A stretch of 64,000 nucleotides of DNA from Rhodospirillales bacterium (GCA_014323865.1 JACONG010000016.1:379982-443981); one strand, 5' to 3'. Counted from the first letter of the stretch, positions 25,428-36,069 are shown. Made by a program: numbers and translations. Notes: generated from the sequence alone by a model not told the origin.

Positions 25428-26174
25428 TTAATGGTGGACGTTCGCCCAGATCTTGCGCTTCGATACGTAGAACAGCCCGGTAAGAATCAGAAGGAAGAGC
25501 AGGACCTTCATGCCCATGCCCTTGCGCTCCTCGAGCTTAGGCTCGGCCGCCCAGGTCAGAAAGGCGGCGATGGCCTCGGCCTCCTCGTCGAGCGTTGCAC
25601 CATCACCGAGCATGTCGGGCCAGAGCGGCGGTGCCATGGCGATCTTGCCACCGGCGAAGTAGTGGTTCGGATAGAGGCCACCGTCGTCCGGATTGCCCTC
25701 GTTATACTCGTCGTCACTGAGCAGCGACGCGAGATAGTTCGAGCCGTCCTTGCGAGCCTTGGCCATCAGCGAGAGATCGGGCGGCACCGCACCGTTGTTG
25801 AGCGCGCGGGCCTCTTTCTCGTTGCGATAGGGCGACGGGAAGGGATCGAAGAGCTCCGCGGGCCGGACCGTGGGGTCGCCCCACTCGTCGGGTTCGCCCG
25901 CCACATCGTATTGCGACGCCAGCGCCTTGATCTCGTCCTCGGAGTAGCCGAGCTGCACGAGATCGCGGAAGTGCACGTACTTCAGGCTGTGGCAGTTCAT
26001 GCACTGCATCATGTGAATCTCGAGACCCTTCTGAAGCTGCGCGCGATCATAGGTGCCGAACAGACCGTCCCAGGACCAGGAACGCTGCCCTGGCGTTGCA
26101 GCATCACCGGCCGCCTGTGCGGCGCCCGGGACCATGAGTGCAAGTGCCAGAATGGCGGGGACGAAGCGTTTCAT
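25428..26174 (-). CDS. petC: Cytochrome c1 of the bc1 complex
   Basis: The 248-residue protein has a signal peptide (MKRFVPAILALALMVPGAAQ). The heme-binding motif MQCMNCHSLKY follows, and the C-terminal membrane anchor is KVLLFLLILTGLFYVSKR. The axial Met segment is GGKIAMAPPLW. It accepts electrons from the Rieske protein and passes them to cytochrome c in the periplasm. In alphaproteobacteria c1 is often a separate petC gene, as here. ATG 26174 is preceded by GGAGAGAGAC; the frame is open upstream but that part overlaps petB in another frame. Confidence 0.97.
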   Translation of the reverse strand: MKRFVPAILALALMVPGAAQAAGDAATPGQRSWSWDGLFGTYDRAQLQKGLEIHMMQCMNCHSLKYVHFRDLVQLGYSEDEIKALASQYDVAGEPDEWGDPTVRPAELFDPFPSPYRNEKEARALNNGAVPPDLSLMAKARKDGSNYLASLLSDDEYNEGNPDDGGLYPNHYFAGGKIAMAPPLWPDMLGDGATLDEEAEAIAAFLTWAAEPKLEERKGMGMKVLLFLLILTGLFYVSKRKIWANVHH

Positions 26175-26185
26175 CGTCTCTCTCC

Positions 26186-27451
26186 TCAGGCCTTGTCTTG
26201 GGCGGGAGCCGCCGCCGGAACCGGACCGCCGGACAGCACAGGTTTGGCAATGCTGTCCGGCAGAGGCCTCGGCCTCTCGAACCAGCCGATCAGGGGCAAC
26301 AGCACAATGAAGTGCGCGAAGTAGTAGACCGTGGCGATCCGGCCGATCACGATCCAGATACCCTCGGCCGGCTGTGATCCGACGTAGCCGAGCACGAAGA
26401 AGTTCAGGATCATGATCCAGTAGAACAACTTGAACACGGGCCGGAACGTCGCCGAACGAATCCGCGAGGTGTCGAGCCAAGGCAGCAGGAACAGGATACC
26501 GATGGACGCACCCATGGCTATCACGCCGGCGAGCTTGGCATCGATGAACCAGATGTCGGGCACCGCACGCAGGATTGCGTAGAACGGCAGGAAGTACCAT
26601 TCGGGCACGATATGCGCCGGGGTCTTCAGCGGATCAGCCGGAATGTAGTTGTCCGGATGGCCGAGGTAGTTGGGCGCATAGAACAGGAAGATCGAGAAGA
26701 CGATCAGGAAGATGCCCGCGCCGACCGCGTCCTTGATGGTGTAGTACGGATGGAACGGGATGAAGTCCTGCGGCCCCTTGTAGTCGATGCCCAGCGGATT
26801 ATTCGACTTGTTGCGGTGCAGCGCCCACAGATGCAGCACGACCACGCCGGCGATCACGAACGGCAGCAAGTAATGCAGGGCGTAGAACCGGTTCAGCGTG
26901 GGATTGTCGACCGCGAAGCCACCCCACAGCCACTCGACAATCGGCGGGCCGACGAAGGGAATGGCGCTGAACAGGTTGGTGATGACGGTGGCGCCCCAGA
27001 AGCTCATCTGACCCCAGGGAAGCACGTAGCCCATGAACGCCGTGCCCATCATCAGCAGCAGGATGACGAGGCCGATCCACCACAAGACCTCGCGAGGCGC
27101 CTTGTAGGAGCCGTAGTAGAGGCCGCGGAAGATGTGGAGGTAAACCACGATGAAGAAGAACGACGCGCCGTTGGCGTGCATATAGCGAATCAGCCAGCCG
27201 TAGTTCACGTCGCGCATGATGCGCTCGACGCTGTCGAAGGCGTAATCCGCATGCGGCGTGTAATGCATGGCGAGCACGATGCCGGTGACGATCTGAATCA
27301 TCAGGGCGAGACCGGCGAGCGAACCGAAGTTCCACGCGTAGTTCAGATTGCGCGGCGCCGGATAGACGACGAGATGCTCGTTGACGTAGCTGAAGACCGG
27401 AAGCCGGTTGTCGAACCAGCGGACCAGGCCATTGTTCAGAAGGTTATCCAT
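26186..27451 (-). CDS. petB: Cytochrome b of the bc1 complex
   Basis: The 421-residue protein is a full-length cytochrome b with eight membrane helices. Seen are the two His pairs for the hemes ([20 protein letters not shown] and [18 protein letters not shown]), the Qo-site motif [20 protein letters not shown] (PEWY) and the [14 protein letters not shown] segment. It catalyses ubiquinol oxidation with the Rieske protein. It lies between petA and petC with short gaps, giving the standard petABC operon. Confidence 0.98.
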   Translation of the reverse strand: MDNLLNNGLVRWFDNRLPVFSYVNEHLVVYPAPRNLNYAWNFGSLAGLALMIQIVTGIVLAMHYTPHADYAFDSVERIMRDVNYGWLIRYMHANGASFFFIVVYLHIFRGLYYGSYKAPREVLWWIGLVILLLMMGTAFMGYVLPWGQMSFWGATVITNLFSAIPFVGPPIVEWLWGGFAVDNPTLNRFYALHYLLPFVIAGVVVLHLWALHRNKSNNPLGIDYKGPQDFIPFHPYYTIKDAVGAGIFLIVFSIFLFYAPNYLGHPDNYIPADPLKTPAHIVPEWYFLPFYAILRAVPDIWFIDAKLAGVIAMGASIGILFLLPWLDTSRIRSATFRPVFKLFYWIMILNFFVLGYVGSQPAEGIWIVIGRIATVYYFAHFIVLLPLIGWFERPRPLPDSIAKPVLSGGPVPAAAPAQDKA

Positions 27452-27468
27452 CAGATGGTGCCTCCCAC

Positions 27469-27993
27469 TCAGCCGATGACGACGGTGGTGTCGTCGGTGA
27501 AGGCATAGCCCGGAACGGGAAGGTTCTCAGGTGCCGGGCCCAGGCGAATGCGGCCTGAGGTGTCGTAGTGCGAACCATGACAGGGGCAGAACCAGCCGCC
27601 GTAGTCACCCTGGTCGGCGAGCGGAATGCAGCCCAGATGGGTGCAAACACCCACCATGATCAACCACTCCGCGCGCTCGACGCGCTCCTCGTCCGACTGT
27701 GGGTCGGGCAGATCCTCAAGGGAAACGGCCCGCGCCTCGACGATGTCTTCCTCCGTCCGGTGACGGATGAACACCGGTTTGCCGCGCCAGTTGACCGTAA
27801 GCTGCTGGCCCACCGGGACCGGCGACAGGTCGACCTCGACCGACGACAGTGCCAGAACGTCCGCCGACGGGTTCATCTGATCGATGAACGGCCATGCCAC
27901 GTGCGCTGCGCCGACCACGGCGACGGCCGCCGTTGCCACATGGAGGAAGTCGCGCCGAGTTTCTTCTTGCGCGCAGCTTGCGTGCTCCGTCAT
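27469..27993 (-). CDS. petA: Rieske iron-sulfur subunit of the bc1 complex
   Basis: The 174-residue protein has a twin-arginine-like start ([20 protein letters not shown]) that also serves as membrane anchor. The 2Fe-2S ligands are in CTHLGC and CPCHGSHYD. The flexible hinge region and [12 protein letters not shown] near the C-terminus are typical. ATG 27993 begins [18 protein letters not shown]; the long open frame upstream is not coding. It is the first gene of petABC, divergent from the trmL remnant. The promoter must lie within about 165 bases upstream. Confidence 0.97.
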   Translation of the reverse strand: MTEHASCAQEETRRDFLHVATAAVAVVGAAHVAWPFIDQMNPSADVLALSSVEVDLSPVPVGQQLTVNWRGKPVFIRHRTEEDIVEARAVSLEDLPDPQSDEERVERAEWLIMVGVCTHLGCIPLADQGDYGGWFCPCHGSHYDTSGRIRLGPAPENLPVPGYAFTDDTTVVIG

Positions 27994-28157
27994 GTGAGGG
28001 AGACCTCTGCGTTGTTGACAGTTACACAGACGGGACTGACCGCCCCTCCGGGCGTCATCCCGTCGCCCTTTCTGACGCCTCCGCAGACCCGAAGGCGAGC
28101 CATGAATATACTGCCCCAAAGCACGGTGCAAGGGCGGCAGAGGCCGCAACTCAGTCA

Positions 28158-28632
28158 ATGATCCGATTGGCGCTCTACCAACCCGATATTCCCCGGAATG
28201 CAGGCACGATTCTGCGCATGGCGGCGTGTCTCGGGATTGGCGTGGAGATGATCGAAACCGCCAGCTTTCCAGCTCGGCGACCGATGCTGTCGACGAGCGT
28301 TGATTGACTATGCCGATCATCTGGACATGACCCGACACAGAAGCTGGAACGATTTTCTTGCAATTGCACCGTCGCGTCGGCTCATTTTTCTCACGCCCCG
28401 CGCCCGAAACAATCTCTACGAGGCTGCGATCGGGTCGGATGACATCCTGATCCGCGGGCGTGAGACGTCGGGTGTTCCATATGCGGTCCACGACCGCGCC
28501 GATCTTCTGCTGGCGCTCCCGATGGCCGCGGCCCCGCGCTCGCTCAACATTGTGGTCACAGGCGCGATGGCCCCGGGCGAAGCCTTGCGCCAGACCTCGG
28601 GCTTCAGCCAGATTGCCGCAGCCCAACAGTGA
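28158..28632 (+). pseudogene. trmL: tRNA (cytidine(34)-2'-O)-methyltransferase with one-base frameshift
   Basis: TrmL is a SPOUT methyltransferase that modifies the wobble base of certain leucine tRNAs. Frame one gives [20 protein letters not shown] and EMIETASF; frame two continues with [36 protein letters not shown] and [20 protein letters not shown]. Removing one C in TTTCCAGCTCGG near 28270 joins them into a normal TrmL of about 157 residues (ASFQLGDR...). Everything else is intact, so this could be a recent mutation or a sequencing error. It precedes hemF by 7 bases. Confidence 0.88.
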
Positions 28633-28639
28633 GCGCCCG

Positions 28640-29500
28640 ATGACCGACGACCTTCCCGGCGATCCCGCGCGCCGCGCCTCGGCCTCCGCTTGGTTCGAGG
28701 AACTGCGTACCAGAATCTGCGAGGCCTTCGAGGCGATCGAGAACGAGCACACCGGCCCCCTGTCTGACCGTCCGGCGGGTCGCTTCGAGCGCACGGCCTG
28801 GGACCGTCCGGACGGTGGCGGCGGCATCATGGCCGTCATGAAAGGCCGGGTGTTCGAGAAGGTCGGGGTGAATGTCTCGTCGGTCTGGGGCGAGTTTTCC
28901 GAGCAGTTCCGTGGCGAAATTCCCGGGACCACGGCCGAGGACGGGCGCTTCTGGGCCTCAGGTTTATCTTTGGTCGCACACATGCATTCGCCGCTGGTGC
29001 CCGCGGTCCATATGAACACGCGGCACATCGTCACCGCCGGCAAGGCCTGGTACGGCGGCGGCGCCGATCTCAACCCGCCCCTTCCCGACGACGACGACAC
29101 CGCGGCGTTCCACGCGGCCTTCGAGGCCTGCTGCAACCGGCACGCCTGCGGCGACTACCCGCGCTTCAAGGAATGGGCCGACGAATACTTCTTCATCAAG
29201 CACCGCGGCGTGGCGCGCGGCGTGGGCGGCATCTTCTACGACTACATTGATGCCGACGACGCAAGCTTCGCCTTCACCCGCGACGTGGGCGAGACCTTCC
29301 GGGCGATCTATCCGGAACTGGTGCGCCGCCACATGGCGGAGACCTGGACCGAGGAGCAGCGCGAGCAACAGCTTGTCTATCGAGGCCGCTACGCCGAGTT
29401 CAATCTGGTCTACGATCGTGGCACCCGCTTCGGCATGATGACCGGGGGCAACACCGATGCCATCCTGATGTCGCTGCCGCCCGAAGCGAAGTGGCCCTGA
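28640..29500 (+). CDS. hemF: Oxygen-dependent coproporphyrinogen-III oxidase
   Basis: HemF converts coproporphyrinogen III to protoporphyrinogen IX with oxygen. The 286-residue product has the complete set of motifs: [60 protein letters not shown] and the C-terminal [23 protein letters not shown] 28640 is the natural start. It indicates aerobic heme synthesis. It follows the trmL gene closely and ends 5 bases before a decayed gene. Confidence 0.97.
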   Translation: MTDDLPGDPARRASASAWFEELRTRICEAFEAIENEHTGPLSDRPAGRFERTAWDRPDGGGGIMAVMKGRVFEKVGVNVSSVWGEFSEQFRGEIPGTTAEDGRFWASGLSLVAHMHSPLVPAVHMNTRHIVTAGKAWYGGGADLNPPLPDDDDTAAFHAAFEACCNRHACGDYPRFKEWADEYFFIKHRGVARGVGGIFYDYIDADDASFAFTRDVGETFRAIYPELVRRHMAETWTEEQREQQLVYRGRYAEFNLVYDRGTRFGMMTGGNTDAILMSLPPEAKWP

Positions 29501-29504
29501 GGAG

Positions 29505-30225
29505 GAGTACGCCACGACCCAGACGCTCAAGTCTTCCAGCCTATCTGGGACATGGAGCGGTGCCGGCCCGACGGCAACGAGTGACCGCTGGAGGAGCAGG
29601 TCGAAATGATCAAGGACGCCGGTTACGCCGGGATGGGCCTGATCACGCCTGCGCCAGCATACCCTGCATCATCGAGACCCATCGCGACTGTATCACCACC
29701 GACATGCTCTACACGCTCCAGGTCATGGATGCTGTGCCCGAGATGAGGCTTTGCTCGGACCTCTCGCATTTCGTGGTCGGACGGGAGTTCATCTGGCTGG
29801 TTCCGACCCACGACAAACACTGGATCAAGCAGATCCTCGATCGTTCGGTCGCCTTACAAGGACGGGGGGCGAGCCGTGAACAGGTCCAGATCCAGCTCGA
29901 CTTTCCCCAGCAGCAGGGCTGGGTGACGAAGTTCCGCCAGTGGTGGGAGGACGGCATTCACAAGTAGCGTTACCGCGAAGGGCCCGACGCCATGCTCAAC
30001 TTCCTGATCGAACCGGGCCCGCCAGCCTATACCATGACCGACAAGGACGGCTGGGAGCTCTCCGACCGCTGGCAGGAGGACCTCACCATCAAGGACTGGA
30101 TCGAGGAGATCTGGTCGAGGCTCAACGTCGAGAGCCGCGTCAATCAGGACTGGGCGCGTGCCAGCTTCGCTTCGCACCGTGCGATGCAGAGCGTCGAGAT
30201 GATGATCAGTGCGGAGCCGGCGTAG
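29505..30225 (+). pseudogene. TIM-barrel sugar-phosphate isomerase/epimerase-like, decayed
   Basis: The reading starts TLKVFQPIWDMER in one frame, moves to EEQVEMIKDAGYAGMGLITP in another, then IETHRDCITTDMLYTLQVMD, RLCSDLSHFVVGREF and QQQGWVTKFRQWWEDGIHK, ending in TAG at 29965. The same frame resumes with MLNFLIEPGPPAYTMTDKDG and ends at 30225. The E-T-H-R-D and C-S-D-L-S-H segments match xylose isomerase-like TIM barrels. At least one frameshift and two stops (TGA near 29581, TAG at 29965) make it a pseudogene. Confidence 0.75.
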
Positions 30226-30231
30226 GTCCAA

Positions 30232-30715
30232 GTGTCCGGAATCTCGGCGAAGAAGATGACCCCCGAGAAATCCGGCGGCTGTCGCCGATCAGCGCCGCAA
30301 GCCGACGGCCTCGCCCAGAAAGACGACCGCGGTGACCGTAACGAACAGCGGCACGGTGAAGCTGATCGCCGTGACCTCGGCCAGAGGCAGCTTCATGAAG
30401 GCGTAGTCGCCGGCCAGAACCGCCGTGCCGCCCAGAACGGGCCCTGGCGAAGTGGATCTTCAGATGCTGGCTGCGCCACGGCACCAGCCTCGCCCGCACC
30501 AGGAGCGGCCACAGGATCAGCAGGCCTACGACCGGCCGGACCGCGACGGTCTGGAAAACATCAATGCCGAGCTGGCCAAGCTGCTTGATCAGGATCGAGG
30601 TGACGGTGAAGCCGATCGTGGCCGCAACCGCATGGCCGGCGCCATGGAGATTGCCTCGCCGGATGCGGGCAGCCTGTTGCGCCGGGTCCTGGGACATCGC
30701 ATCAATCACGCTCAT
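30232..30715 (-). pseudogene. DMT-family (EamA) transporter, N-terminal remnant
   Basis: From ATG 30715 the minus strand reads AAIGFTVTSILIKQLGQLGI (first helix region) and VRPVVGLLILWPLLVRARLV. A frameshift near 30450 then gives GDYAFMKLPLAEVTAISFTV and FVTVTAVVFLGEAVGLRRLI. This is the first EamA domain of a drug/metabolite transporter. The second domain is missing where the sequence meets the decayed TIM-barrel gene. It has a frameshift and a truncation. The substrate is unknown. Confidence 0.75.
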
Positions 30716-30749
30716 TCCTTGGAGCGGATCGAACGCGGACGAACCCCGG

Positions 30750-31352
30750 TCAGCCCTTCGCGATGAGCCGCCGCAGTTTGGCGACGGCCTCGTCGAAGGT
30801 CGCCGTATAGGTGATGGCGTCGAAGAACCGGCCTTCGCCGTCCATCAGATAAACGGCAGCGCTGTGGTCCATCACGTAGTCGCCGTCGTCGAGGTCGATC
30901 CGGTCATAGTAGAGCCTGTAGCCCTCGGCCATTTCGGCGAGCTGTTCGTCGGTGCCGACCAGCCCCGTGATACGCGGCGAGAAGTAGCCGGAGTATTCAC
31001 CCATCCTTTCGGGCGTATCGCGCGCGGGGTCGACACTGACGAAGTAGGGATCGATCAGTTCGCCGTCCTCGCCCAATGCATCGAGCCATCCCGCAACCTC
31101 GTTGAGCGTGGTCGGGCAGACATCCGGGCAGTGCGTGAAGCCGAAGAAGATCACGGCCCGGCGGCCAACCAGATCCTGTTCGGTCACGGTCTTCCCGTCA
31201 TGCGCGGTCATGGTGAACGGCCCACCGATATCGACTGGCGTCTGTTGCGCCGTCTCTGTCAGGGCATGGCGCTGCCATTCCATGACACCCAGCGCCGTGA
31301 TGGCGACCGTTGCGGCCGCAGCCAAGCCGACGATGATGTAGCGAATCTTCAT
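30750..31352 (-). CDS. SCO family protein (copper chaperone for cytochrome oxidase)
   Basis: The 200-residue protein has an N-terminal membrane anchor (YIIVGLAAAATVAITALGVM) and a periplasmic thioredoxin-like domain. The copper motif is FFGFTHCPDVCPTTLNEV (CxxxC), with the distal His in YVMDHSAAVYLMD. SCO proteins deliver or reduce copper for the CuA site of cytochrome oxidase. It is third in a copper operon, after the DUF2946-like and PCuAC genes. ATG 31352 starts MKIRY, giving the usual signal anchor. Confidence 0.94.
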   Translation of the reverse strand: MKIRYIIVGLAAAATVAITALGVMEWQRHALTETAQQTPVDIGGPFTMTAHDGKTVTEQDLVGRRAVIFFGFTHCPDVCPTTLNEVAGWLDALGEDGELIDPYFVSVDPARDTPERMGEYSGYFSPRITGLVGTDEQLAEMAEGYRLYYDRIDLDDGDYVMDHSAAVYLMDGEGRFFDAITYTATFDEAVAKLRRLIAKG

Positions 31353-31402
31353 CAGATCTCGTCCTCCGTGGCATCCGTCGTCATCACGACGTCGCCACAC
31401 CC

Positions 31403-31900
31403 TCAATGGTCGTCGTGCGCATCGTGATCCCTCTCTCTATGGTCCATCGCCGACGGCCGCTTTTCGACGACAAACTCAAGCGCCACATCGCCGGCTCGCT
31501 CGAATGTGAAGATCACAGTGTAGTGCTCTCCTGCGGTCAGGCGATCGGTCAGGCCCATGAACATCAGGTGATAACCGCCCGGCTCCAGCTTCAGGTCGGT
31601 GCCCGGCTCGACCGCGAGTCCGTCCGTGACCGCGCGCATCTCCATGACGCCGGCATCATTGATCGTCATGCTGTGCACCTCGGTCCGGTCGGTGACATCC
31701 GAGGTCACCGACAGCAGCCGGTCGGCCTCGTCACCATTGTTGGAAATCACGACGTAACCCGCTGCAGCCGGCGAGCCCGGCGGCGTTTCGGCGATCCACG
31801 GATGGTCAAAAAGGAGATTCCCGACCGTCAGATCGTGGGCAGCGGCGGGCAGACCCGCCAGGAAAAGAAGACAAAGAGCAACGACCTGTGTGTAGCGCAT
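31403..31900 (-). CDS. PCuAC-family periplasmic copper chaperone
   Basis: The 165-residue protein has a signal peptide (MRYTQVVALCLLFLAGLPAA) and a PCu(A)C domain. The copper-binding H(M)x10Mx21HxM pattern is visible as VHSMTINDAGVMEMRAV followed by GGYHLMFMGL. The C-terminal tail is His/Asp-rich (HRERDHDAHDDH), a probable extra metal site. It passes Cu(I) to SCO or directly to the oxidase. It sits between a DUF2946-like gene and an SCO gene, in line with its function. Confidence 0.94.
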   Translation of the reverse strand: MRYTQVVALCLLFLAGLPAAAHDLTVGNLLFDHPWIAETPPGSPAAAGYVVISNNGDEADRLLSVTSDVTDRTEVHSMTINDAGVMEMRAVTDGLAVEPGTDLKLEPGGYHLMFMGLTDRLTAGEHYTVIFTFERAGDVALEFVVEKRPSAMDHRERDHDAHDDH

Positions 31901-31973
31901 CGGACGGTCCTTTCGAATCGACAGAGATTTGGAGAGCCGCCGATGACGGCTCAAGACACGATCGGTAGGGTCG

Positions 31974-32351
31974 TCAGGCCAAGGGCGGCGAACGCGCCCG
32001 CGCTGTTCCGGCGATGGCGTTCGGGATGATCTCAGCGGCACCGGGCTCCAGCGTCGCGCTGCTGGTAGGCAAGACCGTCTCTATCGATGGCATCGATGGC
32101 GTACAGGCAAGACCGCATCCGCCCGCGCAGCCGGCGGCACAGGCGTGGCAAGCCATGCCGTGCTGGAGCGGTTCGTCGTCGTCCGTTGCCTCGTTGTCGG
32201 AAAGACAGGTGACGAGCAACGCCGCAAGCGGGCTGTCGGTGTTCACCTGATCGGCCGCAAGGTGGATCACCGGCGCGGCGAATGTCGCGAGCGCGAACCA
32301 CAGCGCAAAGGTCAGGCGAAGGCGATGCGAACAGGTCATGGACGTTTCCAT
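31974..32351 (-). CDS. DUF2946-like membrane/periplasmic protein with Cys-rich motif
   Basis: The 125-residue protein has a hydrophobic N-terminal segment (LRLTFALWFALATFAAPVIH), then a soluble part with a cysteine cluster (MACHACAAGCAGGCGLAC). This resembles DUF2946-type proteins often encoded with copper genes. Being first in the PCuAC-SCO operon suggests a role in copper handling at the envelope. A direct function is not known. ATG 32351 or the internal ATG at 32339 could start translation. Confidence 0.6.
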   Translation of the reverse strand: METSMTCSHRLRLTFALWFALATFAAPVIHLAADQVNTDSPLAALLVTCLSDNEATDDDEPLQHGMACHACAAGCAGGCGLACTPSMPSIETVLPTSSATLEPGAAEIIPNAIAGTARARSPPLA

Positions 32352-32384
32352 ATCAGGTCCATCGCCACCGTCCATTGCGCTGCG

Positions 32385-33614
32385 TCAAACCTGCTCTGCC
32401 GCCAGCACCTGCAGCCGATCGAGGCAGTCCTGACGTCCGGGTGCAAAGTCCTGCTCGCGCCACCAGCCCTCCACCATGCCAAGAAGCTCGCCGACGGCCG
32501 GACCGGCAGGAATCCCGGCAGCGATGGCGTCGCTGCCCCGTATCGGAAAGACCGGTCGCTGCCAAGTTCCGGCATGATCAAGCATGGCCCGCCAGCGGTC
32601 TGCATGCCCCCCGCGATCGCCGGCCCAGGCAAGCAAGATGAGGTCGCGGACCAGATCCACGCCCAGATCGTAGAGCGCCTGACGTTGTTCGACGTCGGTC
32701 ATGGTCGGCATCATGGCGCGGACCGGCGGCGACATTGCGGCGAGCCGCTCGGCCTGCGCGTTGGAGAGTCTCAGCCGCCGGGCGATCCCGCTGCCGCCAT
32801 GGGGTGCCAGCGCGGCAAGACGACGGAGCGGATCACGATCGTCCACGCCGGTCAGAGCAAGAAGGCTCTCGGTCGATTCGGCCTCGGGCAGGACGGCAGC
32901 GAGAACGCCGGTTTCCGCCATCAGGCCGAGGGCCGGAACAGGGTTGGGCGCAACGAGGATCTTCAGAAGTTCGGCCTGTACCCGTTCAGCAGAAAGACGC
33001 CCGAGCCGGTCGGCACTGTCTCGGCAGGCCGCGACCGCCGTCTCGTCGGGCGCGCCGCGGCCATAGCGGGCGAGGAACCGGAAGTAACGCAACACACGCA
33101 GATAGTCCTCGGCAACACGCTCGGACGCCACGCCGACGAAACGCACCAGGCCGGCATCGAGATCGGCCCGACCGCCGAAATAGTCGAAGAGATCACCGTC
33201 GGCGTTCATGCTCATGGCATTGAAGGTGAAGTCGCGCCGCGCCGCATCCGCCTCGAAGCTGTCGGTGAACGTAACTTCGGCATGACGTCCGTCGGTCTCC
33301 ACGTCGAGCCTGAGCGTGGTGATCTCGAACGGCATCCCCGACGCTACCGCCGTGACCGTGCCGTGCTTGAGCCCCGTGGAGACAGCCTTGATCCCTGCTG
33401 CTTCGAGCAGGGCCATCACCGTTTCGGGCCGGTCGGGTGTGGCAAAATCCACATCGTCCAGCTCGCGGCCCAGGATCGCGTCACGCACGCATCCGCCGAC
33501 GAAGCGCACCTCCGACCCGTCCGCTGTCAGCGCTGCCACGACCTTGCGCGCCGCGCTGTCGGACAGACGTGGCGGCAAAGCGATGCGTTCGAGGGCTGTT
33601 TCAGTCGGCGGCAT
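32385..33614 (-). CDS. cca: CCA tRNA nucleotidyltransferase/poly(A) polymerase family
   Basis: The 409-residue class II nucleotidyltransferase adds or repairs tRNA CCA ends. The catalytic motif is RFVGGCVRDAILGRELDDVD, where the D-x-D carboxylates bind Mg2+. Further motifs are DFTFNAMSMNADGDLFDYFG, RFVGVASERVAEDYLRVLRY and FRFLARYG. A C-terminal helical region follows. Its start overlaps the end of the DUF6111 gene by 14 bases. The alphaproteobacterial order NUDIX-DUF6111-cca is seen here. Confidence 0.95.
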   Translation of the reverse strand: MPPTETALERIALPPRLSDSAARKVVAALTADGSEVRFVGGCVRDAILGRELDDVDFATPDRPETVMALLEAAGIKAVSTGLKHGTVTAVASGMPFEITTLRLDVETDGRHAEVTFTDSFEADAARRDFTFNAMSMNADGDLFDYFGGRADLDAGLVRFVGVASERVAEDYLRVLRYFRFLARYGRGAPDETAVAACRDSADRLGRLSAERVQAELLKILVAPNPVPALGLMAETGVLAAVLPEAESTESLLALTGVDDRDPLRRLAALAPHGGSGIARRLRLSNAQAERLAAMSPPVRAMMPTMTDVEQRQALYDLGVDLVRDLILLAWAGDRGGHADRWRAMLDHAGTWQRPVFPIRGSDAIAAGIPAGPAVGELLGMVEGWWREQDFAPGRQDCLDRLQVLAAEQV

Positions 33615-33876
33615 CGTCAGGCATCACCTCGACCTCCTCCTGAACCGCGGGCCGCTCGAGAATCGCCGTGTCGTGGGCTCCTTCGAGAAAGCCGATCGCA
33701 ATCAGCGCGAGAACGGCCGATGCCAGCGTGCCGATCGCAATCCAGGTCCACGGCACCTCGCGCCAGCCCGGACTACGCTGGCCCGTCCGAATGGCGGCGC
33801 GACAGGCGTAGCCGTACCAAACGACATAGCTGATCAGCGGCAGGGCAATCAGAAGGACGGGCAGCAAAAAGCGCAT
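33601..33876 (-). CDS. DUF6111 family small membrane protein
   Basis: The 91-residue protein has two membrane helices, at about 3-25 (LLPVLLIALPLISYVVWYGY) and about 45-65 (TWIAIGTLASAVLALIAIGF). A cytoplasmic or periplasmic acidic tail follows. It matches the short DUF6111 proteins found between NUDIX and cca genes in alphaproteobacteria. The role is unknown. ATG 33876 overlaps the NUDIX stop by one base; a TTG one codon earlier is also possible. Confidence 0.8.
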   Translation of the reverse strand: MRFLLPVLLIALPLISYVVWYGYACRAAIRTGQRSPGWREVPWTWIAIGTLASAVLALIAIGFLEGAHDTAILERPAVQEEVEVMPDDAAD

Positions 33877-34460
33877 CAACGTTCACCCCTGAGGACTTCG
33901 AGCAAATTGACCAGGACCGTCGCGGTGGCCCCCCAGATATAGCGCGGGCCATACTCAAACACGCTGTACCACCGATCGGCGCCGCGCCAGTAGATGCTCT
34001 CGCGACGGTGATTCGCGGGATCCAGCAGGAACCCCAACGGTACCTCGAAGACATCCTCGATCTCCGTCCCGTCGGGCACCAGGGCCAACGGCGGCGCGAC
34101 AAACCCGACGTGAGGCGCAATGACATAGCCCGAACCGGCGCGATGGGTATCGAGCCGCGCCACGACCTCGACCTGGGCCGGCACGAGCCCGACCTCCTCC
34201 TCGGCTTCGCGCAAGGCCGCCTGGACCTCGCCCTCCCCGGACTCGATCCGGCCACCGGGGAAGGCCACCTCGCCCGCATGGCGTTTTAGGGCCTTGGACC
34301 GCTGGCCGAAAAGCACGGTCAGCCCGTCATCATGCATCACGAGCGGAACGAGCACCGCAGCGCGGCGTTCGGCCGGGCCGTCCTCCCAGTCGGACCGGGG
34401 TGCTTCGAGCCTGGGTGCCGGCATCGCGCTCAGCGCCGCCAGCACGTCGTCACAATTCAT
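33876..34460 (-). CDS. NUDIX hydrolase, CoA pyrophosphatase-like
   Basis: The 194-residue protein has a complete NUDIX box within GGRIESGEGEVQAALREAEE-EVGL (G-x5-E-x7-R-E-x2-E-E). The preceding KRHAGEVAFPGGR matches the NuDL/CoA pyrophosphatase subgroup, which hydrolyses CoA and its derivatives. No membrane segment was seen. It overlaps DUF1285 by 11 bases and DUF6111 by one, so it sits in a tight operon running to cca. Confidence 0.92.
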   Translation of the reverse strand: MNCDDVLAALSAMPAPRLEAPRSDWEDGPAERRAAVLVPLVMHDDGLTVLFGQRSKALKRHAGEVAFPGGRIESGEGEVQAALREAEEEVGLVPAQVEVVARLDTHRAGSGYVIAPHVGFVAPPLALVPDGTEIEDVFEVPLGFLLDPANHRRESIYWRGADRWYSVFEYGPRYIWGATATVLVNLLEVLRGER

Positions 34461-34998
34461 CGCCGGTCTCGCCCAGAACAAAGAACACGCCGCGGGAGTC
34501 GATGCCCAGGACCTTGCTCCCGTCGCATTCGGCGAGGCGTCCCGCATTGACGAGTTCATAGTAGACCGATCGTGCGATCAGCGCCTCCAGCCCGTCACGC
34601 ACCATGACATAGGGCGCGGGTTCGCCAGTCTCGGGATCGAACACGACGCGGACCGGATGCTCCTCATCGGCCACGATCTCGTCGTCCACATTGGTGCGGA
34701 ACCTGACCTCACCGTCCGAGACGGTGACCTCCACGGCGACGAAAGGCGCGTCCTCGACGACGATGCGGCGCTTTTCGCCCGGCGTTTCGAGATAGAACTC
34801 GCCATCGCTCCCGCGTTTGAGGATGCTCGCGAAAAGTTTGACCAGCGGCTTGCGGCGGATCGCACGACCTTCGTGATACCAGGTGCCGTCACGGGCGATC
34901 CTGATGTCGATGTCGGCCGTAAACAGCCGACGCATATCCCCCGCCGCACCCGCCTCGGCCATCGTTTCGTCATGCTCACAGGCATTTGTACCGGTCAT
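34450..34998 (-). CDS. DUF1285 domain-containing protein
   Basis: The 182-residue protein matches DUF1285: IRIARDGTWYHEGRAIRRKP, LVKLFASILKRGSDGEFYLE, then RIVVEDAPFVAVEVTVSDG and ARSVYYELVNAG near the end. It is soluble with mixed alpha/beta composition. The function is not known; it is a conserved proteobacterial family. It is first in the DUF1285-NUDIX-DUF6111-cca operon and divergent from the moxR operon, with a 69-base gap. ATG 34998 was chosen; ATG 34959 is a possible internal start. Confidence 0.88.
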   Translation of the reverse strand: MTGTNACEHDETMAEAGAAGDMRRLFTADIDIRIARDGTWYHEGRAIRRKPLVKLFASILKRGSDGEFYLETPGEKRRIVVEDAPFVAVEVTVSDGEVRFRTNVDDEIVADEEHPVRVVFDPETGEPAPYVMVRDGLEALIARSVYYELVNAGRLAECDGSKVLGIDSRGVFFVLGETGDEL

Positions 34999-35067
34999 GG
35001 CAGGGCGGGACACCGTATTGTCAAACGCTTTGTTAATATACGCGCGTTCACGTATCCGGGAAGAAAC
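34999..35067. promoter_or_regulatory. Divergent promoter region between DUF1285 and moxR
   Basis: A 69-base gap separates two divergent operons. It contains the AT-rich stretch TTGTCAAACGCTTTGTTAAT, unlike the high-GC surroundings. Both operons must be started here or just inside the genes. No clear -35/-10 pair with normal spacing could be fixed by eye. Confidence 0.4.

Positions 35068-36069
<1,002 letters not shown>

Noticed and set aside
27994-29136. Long upstream extension of the Rieske protein frame on the minus strand
   Set aside because: It runs antisense to trmL and hemF and lacks similarity. The Rieske N-terminus is well defined at 27993.
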